A stretch of 64,000 nucleotides of DNA from Lithospermum erythrorhizon. Its lineage: Eukaryota > Streptophyta > Magnoliopsida > Boraginales > Boraginaceae. The notes beneath the pieces are model-generated. The model did not search any database. It saw nothing but the letters and a program-made list of their open reading frames with translations, and had not been told where the DNA came from. Numbering within the stretch: position 1 is the stretch's first letter; the number at the start of each line of letters is the position of its first letter. The stretch is taken from assembly GCA_019722365.1 (NCBI GenBank), contig JADFUC010000889.1:1-64000 (forward strand), read 5' to 3'. The translations under genes and the position numbers were made by a program. Shown here piece by piece: positions 48,918 through 60,400 of the stretch.

Positions 48918-49559
48918 TTCTTTTTATGTCCGTTCATAATTCATACTTAAAAAAGTATACATTATCATGCATCAAATGATTAAATTATAACTATTCATAA
49001 TTCCATAAATTACTATATATAATATTTTAATCAAAATTACCAAATATAAAATAAATAGAGCATCTTTTCCACTAAACAAAATATAAAATATAGATAGAGT
49101 ATCCCCTCCACTGAAAAAAAAAGAAAAATAATTGTCATGATTATTTTCGGGCATAGCTTAATTGACAACTGGTAATGAATTGATAAGCTGTAATGGTAAT
49201 TTACGTACTTCTTATCTTCTTGCAAGCTACATCACATAAGGTAATTTACGTTCCTCCTATTATTTAAGGGATCATTAGTACAATGATTTTAATCGTTTTT
49301 TAGAATTGTCATAGTTGTACTTCAAATAATAGTAATATACTACTAACCACTCTGATCTGCTTTATTACATAAACAAATGTAAAACAGACAAAACCAAACA
49401 AAATCAATTGTTAAAGTCTGAATAAAAAACAATAACTAATCAAAATTGTTTGTTTTTCATTAAACCCATTTTTGGCATTAAAAAAGAGGAGGAAAACAAA
49501 TCATATATATTCTCATCATTATGTCTTCAATTTGAAGTAAAATGCTATGAACAAAATCA

Positions 49560-49690
49560 TTTTTGTGATCAATTAATTGCCTAACTTTTGTTTTCCCATT
49601 TGTGCTAGTATTTGCAGTGTCTTAATCTCTACTGCAAATCTCTTAGGACCATAATTGCATAAAGTTGTGATCTTTGCTCTCAAGATTCAG
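49560..49690 (+). promoter_or_regulatory. Possible 5' UTR exon of the PP2A B' gene
   Basis: UTR-like text runs to caagattcag/gttaat, a plausible donor at 49691. The coding start at 50883 is immediately preceded by ctgcaaag, a possible acceptor, so a long 5' UTR intron (about 49691-50882) is likely. This is inference from splice-like signals only. Confidence 0.3.
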
Positions 49691-49933
49691 GTTAATTTTC
49701 TCATTATTTTCAAAGTTATTTGTGTTTGGTTTCTGTTTAAGCAAGATCTGATTATTTCTTTGTGATTTGAGCTTTACTTGTGCTATGTTTTGGATATATA
49801 TTGAGTTAGAGCTTGTTGGATGTGTTAAAAAGTAGGATTAGTATAGTGGCGACGAGATATTACTTGTAATAAGGAGTTGCGATAACAAAACCGAATTTTA
49901 AAAGAAAAAAGAAAAAGAGCTTGTTGGGTGTGT

Positions 49934-50240
49934 GTTAAAATTGCTGAGTGACTTCTTGATTTGTAAAGTTAGCATTTTTCCGACTTTGGGGTTATTGGGT
50001 TGGTTGATTTAGCTGAAATGATGCATTTTTTGGGTATGTTAAAATTTCGGAGTGATTTGTAAAGTTAGCATTTTTCAGGCTTGGAGGTTATTGAGTTGCT
50101 TGATTTATCTGTAATGATGAATTTTTTGGGTAGGTTGAAATTTGCAGAATGGCTTCTTGATTTGTGAAGTAAGCAATTTTCAGGCTTGTAAGTTATTGGG
50201 TTGGTTGATTTAGCTGCAATGATGCATATTTTGTGTTGGT
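49934..50240. repeat. Three tandem copies of a unit of about 100 bp in the likely UTR intron
   Basis: Copies start at 49934, 50038 and 50134. Shared blocks are gttaaaatt or gttgaaattt, ttgatttgtaaagttagcat, ggttattgggttggttgatt and tgatgcattttttgggta. Divergence between copies is moderate. Confidence 0.85.
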
Positions 50241-50882
50241 TCATGTTTGTAATCTTAAACAAGCAGCATTTTTCTCCATAATTTGTAAGAAGATTGATGC
50301 TTTATGGGTTTTAATGATCTTGGGTTTCCTTCTTCTTAGTGATACTGTTCGTGTCGTTGTGAGTAATTACGATGGAACAATCATTTGTTGTTGCATTCTG
50401 TACCAGATCTAAAATATATGTAAACATAAGTTCGGTGATCGCTCTTGTTTTTCACACAGTGGTCCGAATTTGCATGTGCCTGCTGTTTCTGGTTGCTCCA
50501 TTGATATTCTGAAAATGATGGGGATTTTGGGATAATAATCGTTTCTAGTTGATCGAATTCAGAAAGAAGATACCCTAATAATGAAAGAAAGTTAAAATAA
50601 AGTACTATTGGTAGTAAATCTTAAACAGCAAAGATATGGCAAAGGTATTGCCAAAATGCCCAACAAATTTAGAAGCCGGTTTTCATTTAAGATAGATATG
50701 GATTTTTTGTTTCTGGACTGAATATCTTGTCTAAAGAATTACAGAAATGTAAAAGTAAACAGAAAAATGGCAATTTCATAAGATTATACTCCGTATTGAT
50801 TTGTATCTTTACTGATTGTTATCCTCCAAATTGTTCATATAGAGCCAAGCTCTGGTTAAATGCATATTGGAGCACTGCAAAG

Positions 50883-53389
50883 ATGCTTAAGCAAATTTTA
50901 GCAAGAATCCCAAGGAAATCGTCAAAAGCAGATTCCTTAAATGCAGTTGAAAACAATTCAGGTAACAATAATGCAAACGTAGGAAATGGAGTTCCATTCA
51001 ACAGCAGCTGCACTGTATTATCAAACAAACTGAATGTTGTGAAACGAGTGTCTTCAGTAATTTTTCCAGCAAGCATAGCATCTGGGGGGCAGCTTGTTGA
51101 TCCACAAGTTCCCTTTAAAGATGTTTCGAATGCAGAGAAGCAGAGTTTGTTTTTGAGCAAGTTGAATATCTGCTGCTTGGTATATGACTTCAATGATCCT
51201 GACCAGAACTCTACAGAGAAAGACCTTAAGCATCAGATACTGTTAGAACTCGGTGACTTCGTTGCGTCTGGTTCTGCTAAGTTCAATGAAACAGCCATAG
51301 CTGCAGTATGTAAGATGTGTGCAGCAAACTTATTCAGAGAGTTTCCTCCCAAATGCAACTCAATAGTTGCACGTAGTGAGAATGAGGATGACCAACCAGT
51401 GTTTGATCCAGCATGGTGTCATCTACAACTTGTGTATGAGATTCTCCTTGGGGTCTTGGGCCAACGCTCCTTTGATACTAAAGTGGCCAAAAAGTACTTG
51501 GATCAGAAATTTATATGGAAATTGCTGGACCTTTTTGATTCTGAAGACCCAAGAGAGAGAGATTGCTTGAAATCAATTCTGCACAGACTTTATGGCAAGT
51601 TCATGGTTCACAGGTCATATATGAGAAAGGCAGTCAGTAATATTTTCTACCGATTTGTTTTTGAGACTGAGCAGCATAATGGGATCGCTGAGCTGTTAGA
51701 GGTTTTTGGCAGCGTGATTAGTGGGTTCACTTTGCCATTGAAGGAAGAACATAAGCTATTTTTATCCAGGGCTTTGATTCCTTTACACAAACCAAAATCA
51801 TTGGGAGTCTATCATCAACAGTTAGCATACTGTATTGTACAGTTTGTGGAGAAGGAGCAAAAGTTGGCAAGTGTCGTTATCAAGGGACTTCTGAAATACT
51901 GGCCGGTGACAAACAGCCAAAAGGAGCTGATGTTTATCAGTGAAATGGAAGAAATTCTTGAAATGATCAACAATGCAGAGTTTGAGCAGATCATGGTATC
52001 TCTATTTCGACGTATAGGATGCTGCCTCAACAGCTACCATTTTCAGGTAATTTTCTCCATTGAATTGTTTTCTCTCCTATTTTTCTCTCGATCAGTCAAT
52101 ATACTCAAGTAAGTGGCCAAATGGTGTTTTCTTGTGATGCACCAACCATCTGTATATGAACCTTATTGTTTTACAATATTATTTCAAATTGACAGCATGA
52201 CAGAAACTGACTCTATTGTTTATAATTTAACAGAAAAGTTGGTGCCTACAACCCCTTTATGGGGATGTACCAATTATTCTCAGTATCCATCTGATGTCAC
52301 TTTGATGCTTGGACACCCTTTAATATACTATGATTTGATAAACCAGATATTTTTTTGTAATATCTAAGTTGAAGTGGATAAGTATCTAGTTAGAGTTCTA
52401 GCAGATAAGATTATATAAACATTAAATGGACAACAAAGTGAGGGTTAAATTGGATAAGAAAATGGAGTTGTTTTATTAGAAAGCATGTTCATCTGAAAAT
52501 TTTACCCATTTAAATAAATAGTTTCTCTTTCCTGGTGACATAGCAAGTGATCATTTTAGATTGGCTGGATGTAACTCTTTATCTGGAGTCTCTCTGCCCG
52601 AGAGCCTTAGTATCCATCCCTCTTTCCTATTAGAATCGTTTATGAATGAAGAAATATTCATATGAGCGTGACCGACATTCAGTTGCCTACGATGAATTTG
52701 TTCCTGACGCCCCAGTTTGCAAATAAATAGGGGAAAATTTGAAAGAGTAGGATGATGTGGCTCTTACTTGCAGGGCTATAATGGTTGCTGGAGTAGGTAG
52801 CCATTGCTAGAGTTATGACTACGAAATAGCTTGGGGATCTAGAACTGGAAGCGCGTCCCTGTCTCGCTTACTATCAACATTTGGTGATTTGTGTACAAAA
52901 ACCTAATTCAGTTGAGATTTTAAAAGTACCTTCCTTCAAGAAAATATTGGAACGGTCTTATCCCCTCATGGTGCTTGAAAATCTTGATAATTATGACATA
53001 ATATGAGCTCACTTGTTCTTTTTCTTTATCAGGTTGCTGAACGATCACACTACTTATGGAATAATGATCACGTCCTAAACCTTATCGCACATAATAGGCA
53101 TGTGATTATGCCTATTATCTTCCCTGCTTTAGAAAGGAACAACAGGCACCATTGGAATAAAACAGTTCTCAACCTAACACAAAATGCGAGGAAAGTTCTA
53201 TTTCGAATGGATGAAGAACTTGCACTTGCTTGTCAAAGCAAGGTTGAGGAAGAAAATTCAAAACTAAATGCTGTAGCTGAGAGGCGCAGATTAACTTGGG
53301 AGAGATTAGAAACTGCAGGAAGTTTCCAGACCATGCAAAGTAGTATTTCAACCGCCATAGAACCTTCTACATGCATCGTTGCCTGTTAA
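50883..53389 (+). CDS. PP2A B' (B56-type) regulatory subunit
   Basis: It is the substrate-targeting subunit of protein phosphatase 2A, which binds the A scaffold and C catalytic subunits. Two exons, 50883-52046 and 53033-53389, join at GT..AG with intact phase to give 506 residues. The N-terminus MLKQILARIPRKSSK is the usual plant B' start. The B56 HEAT-like core runs from about residue 80 to 480, with VFDPAWCHLQLVYEILL, YLDQKFIWKLLDLFDSEDPR, SYMRKAVSNIFYRFVFET, EMEEILEMI and YHFQVAERSHYLWNND (across the junction). A short tail ends IEPSTCIVAC. The upstream in-frame ATG at 50727 would add 52 residues (YSVLICIFTDCYPPNC) foreign to the family and is rejected. A single intron near the end of the core fits the plant gamma/zeta/theta/eta type; the exact member is not resolved. 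Confidence 0.95.
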
Positions 53390-53940
53390 GCTGCGATAAA
53401 TCAGCCCTTCTACTTGATTTCTTTGCAGCTTAGATGCCAATGACGTGATGATTTCAGTCGAGTTTATGAGAGAAGAATGTATATAGCAAGCCTCTGGATG
53501 TTACAAGTCAGGTGCATCTTCAGTTGTAAATGAAATGATGGTGTTGCAACCAAATGACTTCAGAAGAATTATTCTATATTGGAGAAGTCTTGGTTGTTTC
53601 ACTCTTATCAACTGCTCTTGTAACATTTTGAATACAATTCAAAGTTATGTAACAATATTGGCTTATTTTTGTTTGGAAGTATATGATCAGTAGTTTTGTG
53701 TTTCCCTGTATTCTCCTTCAATTTGATGTTTTCTTTCCATCACAATTCATTTGTATATATTCCCTCCATCAACAAAAGATTGTAAAGTTGTGTGATTCAT
53801 CCAAATGAATCAGTTTTCCTGATAGTTTGAGCAAAAAAAGAACGTAACCTTAACTTATTCCTATTATAATCAAAATCATGATTTTCTTCTTAGGAAATGC
53901 TATATTCTTGCTTTATAACCACCACCAACTGAAATATTTG
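53390..53940. other. 3' flank of the PP2A B' gene
   Basis: This should hold the 3' UTR. A poly(A)-signal-like word, tgaatacaattc, is at about 53629. No further gene is seen. Confidence 0.5.
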
Positions 53941-53950
53941 ATATGTTCTC

Positions 53951-54378
53951 AGTTAACCTGTCACATAATTGATGAAATTATGGTTCAAATAAAATATGTT
54001 TTAAGTTAACCTGTCACATAATTGGTGAAATTATGGTTCAAATAAAATACAGATGATCTTATGATCCGTTTGTTTTAGGATGAATCTAGATAAATCGATA
54101 TTAATATCTTTATTTACTTTGTTTTGGGATAAATCTAAATAAATCAAGGTTAATATCTTCGCACCTAAACTGATGAACCTTAATTTTATCATTTTGGAGA
54201 TGCCTATGTCAACAATGATTGTCACCTTACTTCGATTACATATTGTCAACAAATAAGCAACGTTCACTAGTCTTGAAGGGCCTAACAAAACTCGAATCAA
54301 GCTCCAATCGAGAGACCAAGAGTTGACCCTCATTTCGAATCAAGCTCGAATGGAGAGACCAAGATTGGACCCTCATTT
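53951..54378. repeat. Three successive tandem duplications with different units
   Basis: Unit 1 is 53 bp (agttaacctgtcacataatt..., 53951 and 54004). Unit 2 is 49 bp (ttgtttt..g.ataaatct..., 54070 and 54119). Unit 3 is 43 bp (cgaatcaagctc..gagagacc, 54293 and 54336). Each is present twice, and units 1 and 2 follow one another closely. Confidence 0.85.
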
Positions 54379-54569
54379 CAACTAATGGGCTAGTGAGTTA
54401 CCAATGGATCTAATATTCTAATGTAAGCACGGATGAGGGCCAAATTAGTGGACCATCCATGATTGAATGTCCGACTCGTCTATTCACTCAATTGTTTTCG
54501 AGTAGAAATACTGATTGGTAGTTAATCTTAACCCCCGACTTGTTTAACGGTATTTTAATGTAAATATGA

Positions 54570-54890
54570 ATTAGGGAATACATCGCGCGAAGACACGTCT
54601 ACCGGCCAGACGTCGCGTCACGCTTTTGCTGATGCGCCCTGCTTGGCATCGGCGTGGAGTTCGTCGCAGCAACCAACCAGTAATTATTCTTCAGATGAAA
54701 TTAGATGCACCGGTGTTCGCGGAGTTCTGGCTATGCTACCTTGTGTATGGGGTGGTACGGATGAGTGCGAGGCGAATCTCGGATACCGCCCACTACGTTG
54801 GTGATGGTGGCAGATGCGGGGCGCCAGCCGCCGTTGAGCGTATCGGCGTGGAATTAGGAACCTCTTGCCCGCTTTATACTTAGCCGACAT
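54570..54890. other. GC-rich, CpG-rich island of unknown nature
   Basis: About 320 bp of CpG-rich DNA (catcgcgcgaagacacg, gcggggcgccagccgccg) sits in AT-rich DNA upstream of the mTERF gene. Open frames exist on both strands (54626-54883 plus, 54896-54684 minus), as expected for GC-rich DNA, and neither shows a domain. It may be a fragment of an unrecognised mobile element. Confidence 0.4.
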
Positions 54891-55457
54891 ACTCATTGAT
54901 ACCCAATCAATATCAATACTCGAAATAATTACACAATTCGATAAAATATGTACAACTCAAATACATTTCGTCTCCTTGAATCCTATTTATTACAAATTTT
55001 TTATTCCGTCATTTGCATTAAAGCTGTCACTTTTTTTTTTTGTTGGCGTTTTCAGCGTATGGGTGGAATTTTAAGCCTCGATTGATAACCTTGGCTATAA
55101 GTTCAACAATTATAAGAAAATAATATTATGAAATTATTTTCAAAAATAATCTAATGATATAAAATTTATATTGGTAGAATAATAAGTAGTTAGTAATTAA
55201 TTGGCCGAATCTATGTCAATATAAGAAAGCAGCCAAGAATCATGGAATTAATTATACAACAGGAAATAATGCTGGCCTCTTTAAGAAAAAACAAACAAAA
55301 GAAGCATAGGCCTATATGAATTACTGTATAATAGTGCCTCATTTGATATTGATTCATATGTTGTTCAAGTTACTAAAGTTTGAATCTTTTTTTGCCTCTC
55401 TACAAGTAAGCCACTATAATTTATATTGCTATTATATTAATTAAGTTTGCTATTAAT
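54891..55457. other. Upstream region of the mTERF gene
   Basis: AT-rich. No clear TATA box can be chosen among many AT words, and no other gene is seen. Confidence 0.4.
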
Positions 55458-56618
55458 ATGTATGTTCAATTAAGTATTTTTGCTAGAATTCGTCGTGTTA
55501 TATGTACCCCTTTATGTTTTAATTCATTGCCTATAAGTTTATGTAATGCAAATTCATTAATTTATACACAAAGTTCATTGTTTTGTACTACATTAGCTTC
55601 TACTGAAAATAATAATCAAGAATTAGGTATATTAGATGTTGGAAATGAAACTAAGGATTCATCTGATGTCTTAAGGAAATGGGGTTGTAGTGAAAGTGAT
55701 GTATGTAAGATATTTAGTCGTCGCCCCTCGATTCAAGCGATGGATATAGGGATTCTTCAGTCTAAGTTGAAGATTTTGAGTGATATTGGAATTAGTTCAT
55801 CTGAGCTTGTGAAGATCATACATTGTCGTCCGAGGTTCCTTAATTGTCGAATCAATGACTTCTTGGACGAACGGCTTGAGTTCCTTCAGGAGTTGTTTGG
55901 GTCGAGGGAACGGCTTTTGAAGGCTATTGTGAGGAACCCATCTTTGCTTACTTATGATTTGATGGGGAAAATGAGGCCGGTTGTTGAGATGTATGAGAGG
56001 ATTGGTGTTAGTAGAAAGGAGTTGAGTAGTATGCTTATGACACGCCCGACTATGTTTCCGAGAAGTACATTGGATGAGAAGAAGATGGAATTGATTAGGA
56101 GAACAGGAGTAACTCCGGATTCTAAGATGTATAAATATGTGACTACTCTTTTTGCAATATCTCGTACTGAGACGATTCATAAAAAGATAGCATATTTGGA
56201 GAAATTTGGGCTCTCAGAAGATGAGGTTTTGCATCTGTTTGGTCGTTCTCCTCTTACTTTGACTCTATCTACCGATAAATTTCAGCGAAACATGACGTTT
56301 ATATTGAGCAGGATGAACCTTCCTGTCAGTATGGTACTTGCGAATCCATGCCTTTTGTTCTACAATTTGGAAAATGTTTTAAAACCACGGTTTCTTCTTG
56401 CATTAAAGATAGAGGATATGGGTCTTGAGCCAACAATCAAGGGTTCTGCAATGTTGAGAGCACTGAGGATGAAAGAGGACCGATTTATCCGGGCTTTCAT
56501 CACTTGTCACCCAGAAAGTGTGTCTATTGAATTGTTAGAATTCTACAAACATGCAAAAGACGTCAAACGGTTGGCAGAATCTTCTAAGAAGAGTTTCAGA
56601 AAGGGATTTCCTTTTTGA
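55458..56618 (+). CDS. mTERF-family protein, likely organelle-targeted
   Basis: mTERF proteins bind nucleic acid in mitochondria or plastids and act in transcription termination, splicing or ribosome biogenesis. The intronless frame codes 386 residues. Residues 1-48 (FARIRRVICTPL, rich in Ser, Arg and Leu, no acidic residue until Glu51) look like an organelle presequence. From about 70 to 370 runs a series of helical repeats of about 35 residues with the mTERF pattern of Leu/Ile at set positions and a recurring RxP or NP: SRRPSI, HCRPRF, VRNPSLLTYDL, MTRPTMFP, FGRSPLTLTLS, ANPCLLFY. A basic tail ends the protein (SSKKSFRKGFPF). Single-exon mTERF genes of this size form a large expanded plant group. 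The ATG at 55458 is the first in the frame after AT-rich DNA. A host target cannot be named from sequence. Confidence 0.93.
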   Translation: MYVQLSIFARIRRVICTPLCFNSLPISLCNANSLIYTQSSLFCTTLASTENNNQELGILDVGNETKDSSDVLRKWGCSESDVCKIFSRRPSIQAMDIGILQSKLKILSDIGISSSELVKIIHCRPRFLNCRINDFLDERLEFLQELFGSRERLLKAIVRNPSLLTYDLMGKMRPVVEMYERIGVSRKELSSMLMTRPTMFPRSTLDEKKMELIRRTGVTPDSKMYKYVTTLFAISRTETIHKKIAYLEKFGLSEDEVLHLFGRSPLTLTLSTDKFQRNMTFILSRMNLPVSMVLANPCLLFYNLENVLKPRFLLALKIEDMGLEPTIKGSAMLRALRMKEDRFIRAFITCHPESVSIELLEFYKHAKDVKRLAESSKKSFRKGFPF

Positions 56619-57379
56619 CAGTTAAGCTATCGGTTGTTTACTGGATTTTCCCAAGGTTGTATTTGGGCATACTTTGTATTCGTTGTGATTTTTTAATCCT
56701 TTGTCTGCATGAGATTGGCAAGCCTTGTGCTTTGCTGCTGGCAATCTTCTGAAGCAATGTAGTTCACACTTCACAATCAATTGGAGATAAAGGTAAAGGT
56801 CTAAATTTTATGAAATTTAAACTTCCGTTTCTTTATTCGGTACCTGGTTCTGAAATTTTATAACTGTGCCATCTAACAAACTTTTATTTACTATATATAT
56901 ATATATATCGAAACCTGTCATGGATATTACAACACCTTGGGCTAGGGTAGAGATCTGAGCAACCGGGGTATGTGTAAAATAATGTAGCTTATATAAGGAT
57001 TATAGTCTCCTACATTTGTGGTGTTTAGTATTGTACTTATGGTATCGAGGATATTGCATCTCATAACTGTTTCTAGTTGATGAAAAAGACTCAACAAATA
57101 GAAGATAATTCAGAAAGATGACCCATACTTCATTTGAAATCAACAAGCAATGGTTAAAGTTAAAAGTCAGTGAAAAGTTATCCATAAGGTTTTGGTTCTG
57201 GTTTGTGGGATATATTTTGGTTAAATCTTCATTTGTTCTTCCTATGGATCTCTCCAGTGAATCGATGAATATCAAGTATCTTCTGTTATCACTTTTGGGG
57301 TAATTTCTCACATCAGTAAGTAGAGTGTCGAGTTTACAACCAATTAAAGTTATATTCCCATGGGAAATACATACATGAA
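56619..57379. other. 3' flank of the mTERF gene, no further gene seen
   Basis: A 22-bp run of ta repeats is near 56894-56915. Overlapping frames on both strands (57000-57311 minus, 57118-57303 plus) match nothing. Confidence 0.5.
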
Positions 57380-57388
57380 AACATTACT

Positions 57389-57485
57389 TGTAATTTTTTT
57401 TTTTAAACCTAGCGGCCAAGGTTTGATCCCTTGACCTCTACCCTTACAAGTGAGTCTCTAACCACTACACCAAACCCCATTCCCC
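57389..57485 (-). mobile_element. tRNA-derived SINE with 9-bp target duplication
   Basis: On the minus strand the insert starts ggggaatggggtttggtg and has an A-box-like gtgtagtggttagagac and a B-box-like agggatcaaaccttgg (consensus ggttcganncc after CpG decay). It ends in an A-rich tail (tttaaaaaaaaaaatt). It is flanked by identical copies aacattact at 57380-57388 and 57486-57494. Length is about 97 bp. This is a RNA polymerase III-type short retroposon. Confidence 0.8.
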
Positions 57486-57494
57486 AACATTACT

Positions 57495-60400
57495 GAAATA
57501 TATACCATGAAAAAAGTTCTTTAATTTATACCCACCCTCCAGCATTTAGAGACTGGAATCGAGTCTTTCATTGTTAAAGTTGCCTGTCTAAAATCTTACT
57601 CAGTCATCATCTTAGTGTTGTGAGAATAAATTGTTAGCATATTAGTAGTAAACGCACATAGTAACGTAGGCTAGTGATACGTGATGAAATTGAACTCTGT
57701 ATGACCGTATTGTGTAATCATGGACTACAACCTACTGTTACTGCAGAATGACTATCATGAAAGTAATCCGAGAAGGTTTTCCCTGTGATTCTGTTTCTTC
57801 ACCTGTTCTCTTTAGTAGATTTTGTAACTTGTCAACATGCCTTCTATGTAAATATATGTTTCTCGGGAGTCATTTTACTTAGGCTCGTGCATTCACTTTG
57901 TTACTCGATTATCTGTTCTTTGGAAGATGGTTACATATTATGTTCTCGTTCCAATTACTTTTTTCAACTTAGATGTACAATTGTTTGACACATAAATGAG
58001 AAGTCTAATGGAATGTGGCTTGCCTTAATGTAGGCATGATTCTTATGACTTCATCTTTACCCTTTTTATGCTTGTGTGTGTGGTATAAAAGATTACCCAA
58101 CTTTTATGTACGTATTTGCCATATGTTTTCTAACATTTTTAACTAACTATAAACAAGAGTATAATAATACATTTACACCAAGTCAGCCACTTTCCTAAAA
58201 AAAATTTGAATAGTCAGAGGTATGTCATTCAAATAAAACTATCGAATCCAACTTCTTACTCATGTGGGTCATTGTTCTCACAGGGGTATGGTTGAGTACT
58301 ATTCAATTCCTCCTCCCCCCCCTCAATTCTTAGATGAGAGCATTTTCAAAGACATTGGGGTATGCTAATATTAATGTATTCATGTTGGTCGTTGCATATC
58401 AGATTTCATGTATGGAGTACTTCGTGTTAAGTCGCGACACTGACGTTATGTTTTTTTATTTCTTATCTCTGAAGACATGGTTAACCTTTTCTTCCTTCAC
58501 TTAAGAATTCATGTAGCTGAATTTCACCTCAACATGTTACAGAAAATAAAAGGCGATGAGTGAAGACAGTCAGAAACAATTAAAACAAGTCAAACCTCTC
58601 TGTTTAAAATGGAGGTAGCATATAGTGACTTAACAGGTTCCTTCAGTTTTGTCTTACACATACAGGGATAGAGTCATGATTTTAATGAGAGGATCAAAAG
58701 ATAAAAATGATTTCCATTTTCTTTGTTCTGATAAACATATAAATGTTTTCTATTCTATGAAGATCGCCTATTTTGATTATTCATTGTCCAAATGAACAAG
58801 TTTTGTCTTATACATAACTTTGATTTGAATTAAAATGATCATGTTAATAAGCAATTACTAAATATTGTACACTGCATGTAAGAGTAATTGAGTTAAAATT
58901 TAAAAAGTCAATCATTATAATTCTAAAGCTCAATGATTTTTACACTCCACTATATTATAATGATACTTCATTTTTAGTGTAAAATAGATGAAAAATAACA
59001 TATAAGTGGAAATAATCGACATTTGGAGTGTAAAATTCATTAGCCATTTTAAATTGGAAAAATTTAAGGGAGGTAGTATAGTTGAAATGTTAAGATGTGT
59101 TTATCAAATTCTGGTTGTGGATATCCTTAGCTCTGTGTATGAGTATGACCTTACATCCACACTTGTTTTTAGCACGACCAAGTTACATTTTCTGAGTTTT
59201 TAAACTTTTTTATCCATTATCATGCATGTGTGGGTATTTTTTTCTTTCACTTTCTTTGATGATTGTTAAAAAATTGATTGGGGGGAAAGTAAGAAGTTGC
59301 ATAAGACATTAATGATTAATATCTTATGGGTCAGAATAATAATACTCTTGATCATTGAAAGTGCGATATTGAGTGCTCAAGTTGGGCAATGCAAAAAGAA
59401 TGTCTAGATTTAAAGCAATGGAGAATTTGACTGACAAGGACAAGACTCAAATTTTGCCAAAGCTTCATCTCACATATTTTTATGTTCATTATATATAACG
59501 AATAGGACATCATTGTGGGACAATCAAGATTTTGCAAACAACTTGCCTCGCATAATAGTCTAATCACTATCACATAATGCTCATATAAAAAAGTGGAATG
59601 TGATTGGGTCAATAGTGGTGAAATTACCTCTTAGTACTTTTCTGGTCAACCACACAATCAAGATATTATTACAAATTGATGTCTCGTTCCCTGAAGCCCT
59701 TCCCAGCATATTGTGCAGAGCTAGGTTCGGGGCTGTTAATATTTGATTATTCTTGTTATATTAATTTATGTTCGAGATTGACATCATATATTACTTGAAA
59801 CATGAAACTTTTAGACTTTCAGTTATTTTCACAATATATCAAGCATTTTTAGGGTGAAAGAACTTTTTTTTGAGAATTATGTTCTGATTTCATGGTGTTT
59901 TTGGTTATCAACTAATATTGAATGCTTAGATTTCTTATACCGATGAAGCATGTACTATATGTATTAGCATTAGGTTTTCTTAGTGGCTTTTTAGAGAACT
60001 TTTGTACTAATAGATTTAGGGGCATATAACTAAATAGTTATGTGAATGATTTTATAAATTCAAAAAAAAGATTTATTATCCCTTCATATATCACCTATTA
60101 CAGAACTTGAAAACTAATGATATCTCGCAATTCTTACAAGAAATATTTGGTTTGTTAAGTGGATTATTAGGTGCATTATTCAATCGAAAATAATTACAAT
60201 GTATCATACTTTACAAAGTAGATATTGCGATTTATAACAATAATTTCATATTTTAATAAATTCTTATTGTTAGTTAAACAACTATTTCATCATTAGATTC
60301 AAAATTCATAACAGTACAGTTGATAATTGAAGACATAATTTGCTTAGTACAAGTACCCTTCATAAGATAATGATGATAAATGGATCAATTGAGGTGGGAT

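Noticed and set aside
50727..50882. N-terminal extension of the PP2A B' frame from the ATG at 50727
   Set aside because: The extra 52 residues are unlike any B' protein, and the MLKQIL start at 50883 fits the family.
54626..54896. Open frames on both strands of the GC-rich island
   Set aside because: GC-rich DNA lacks stop codons by composition. Neither translation shows a domain.
57000..57311. 103-residue minus-strand and 61-residue plus-strand frames after mTERF
   Set aside because: Mutually overlapping on opposite strands, no family match, in AT-rich 3' flank.
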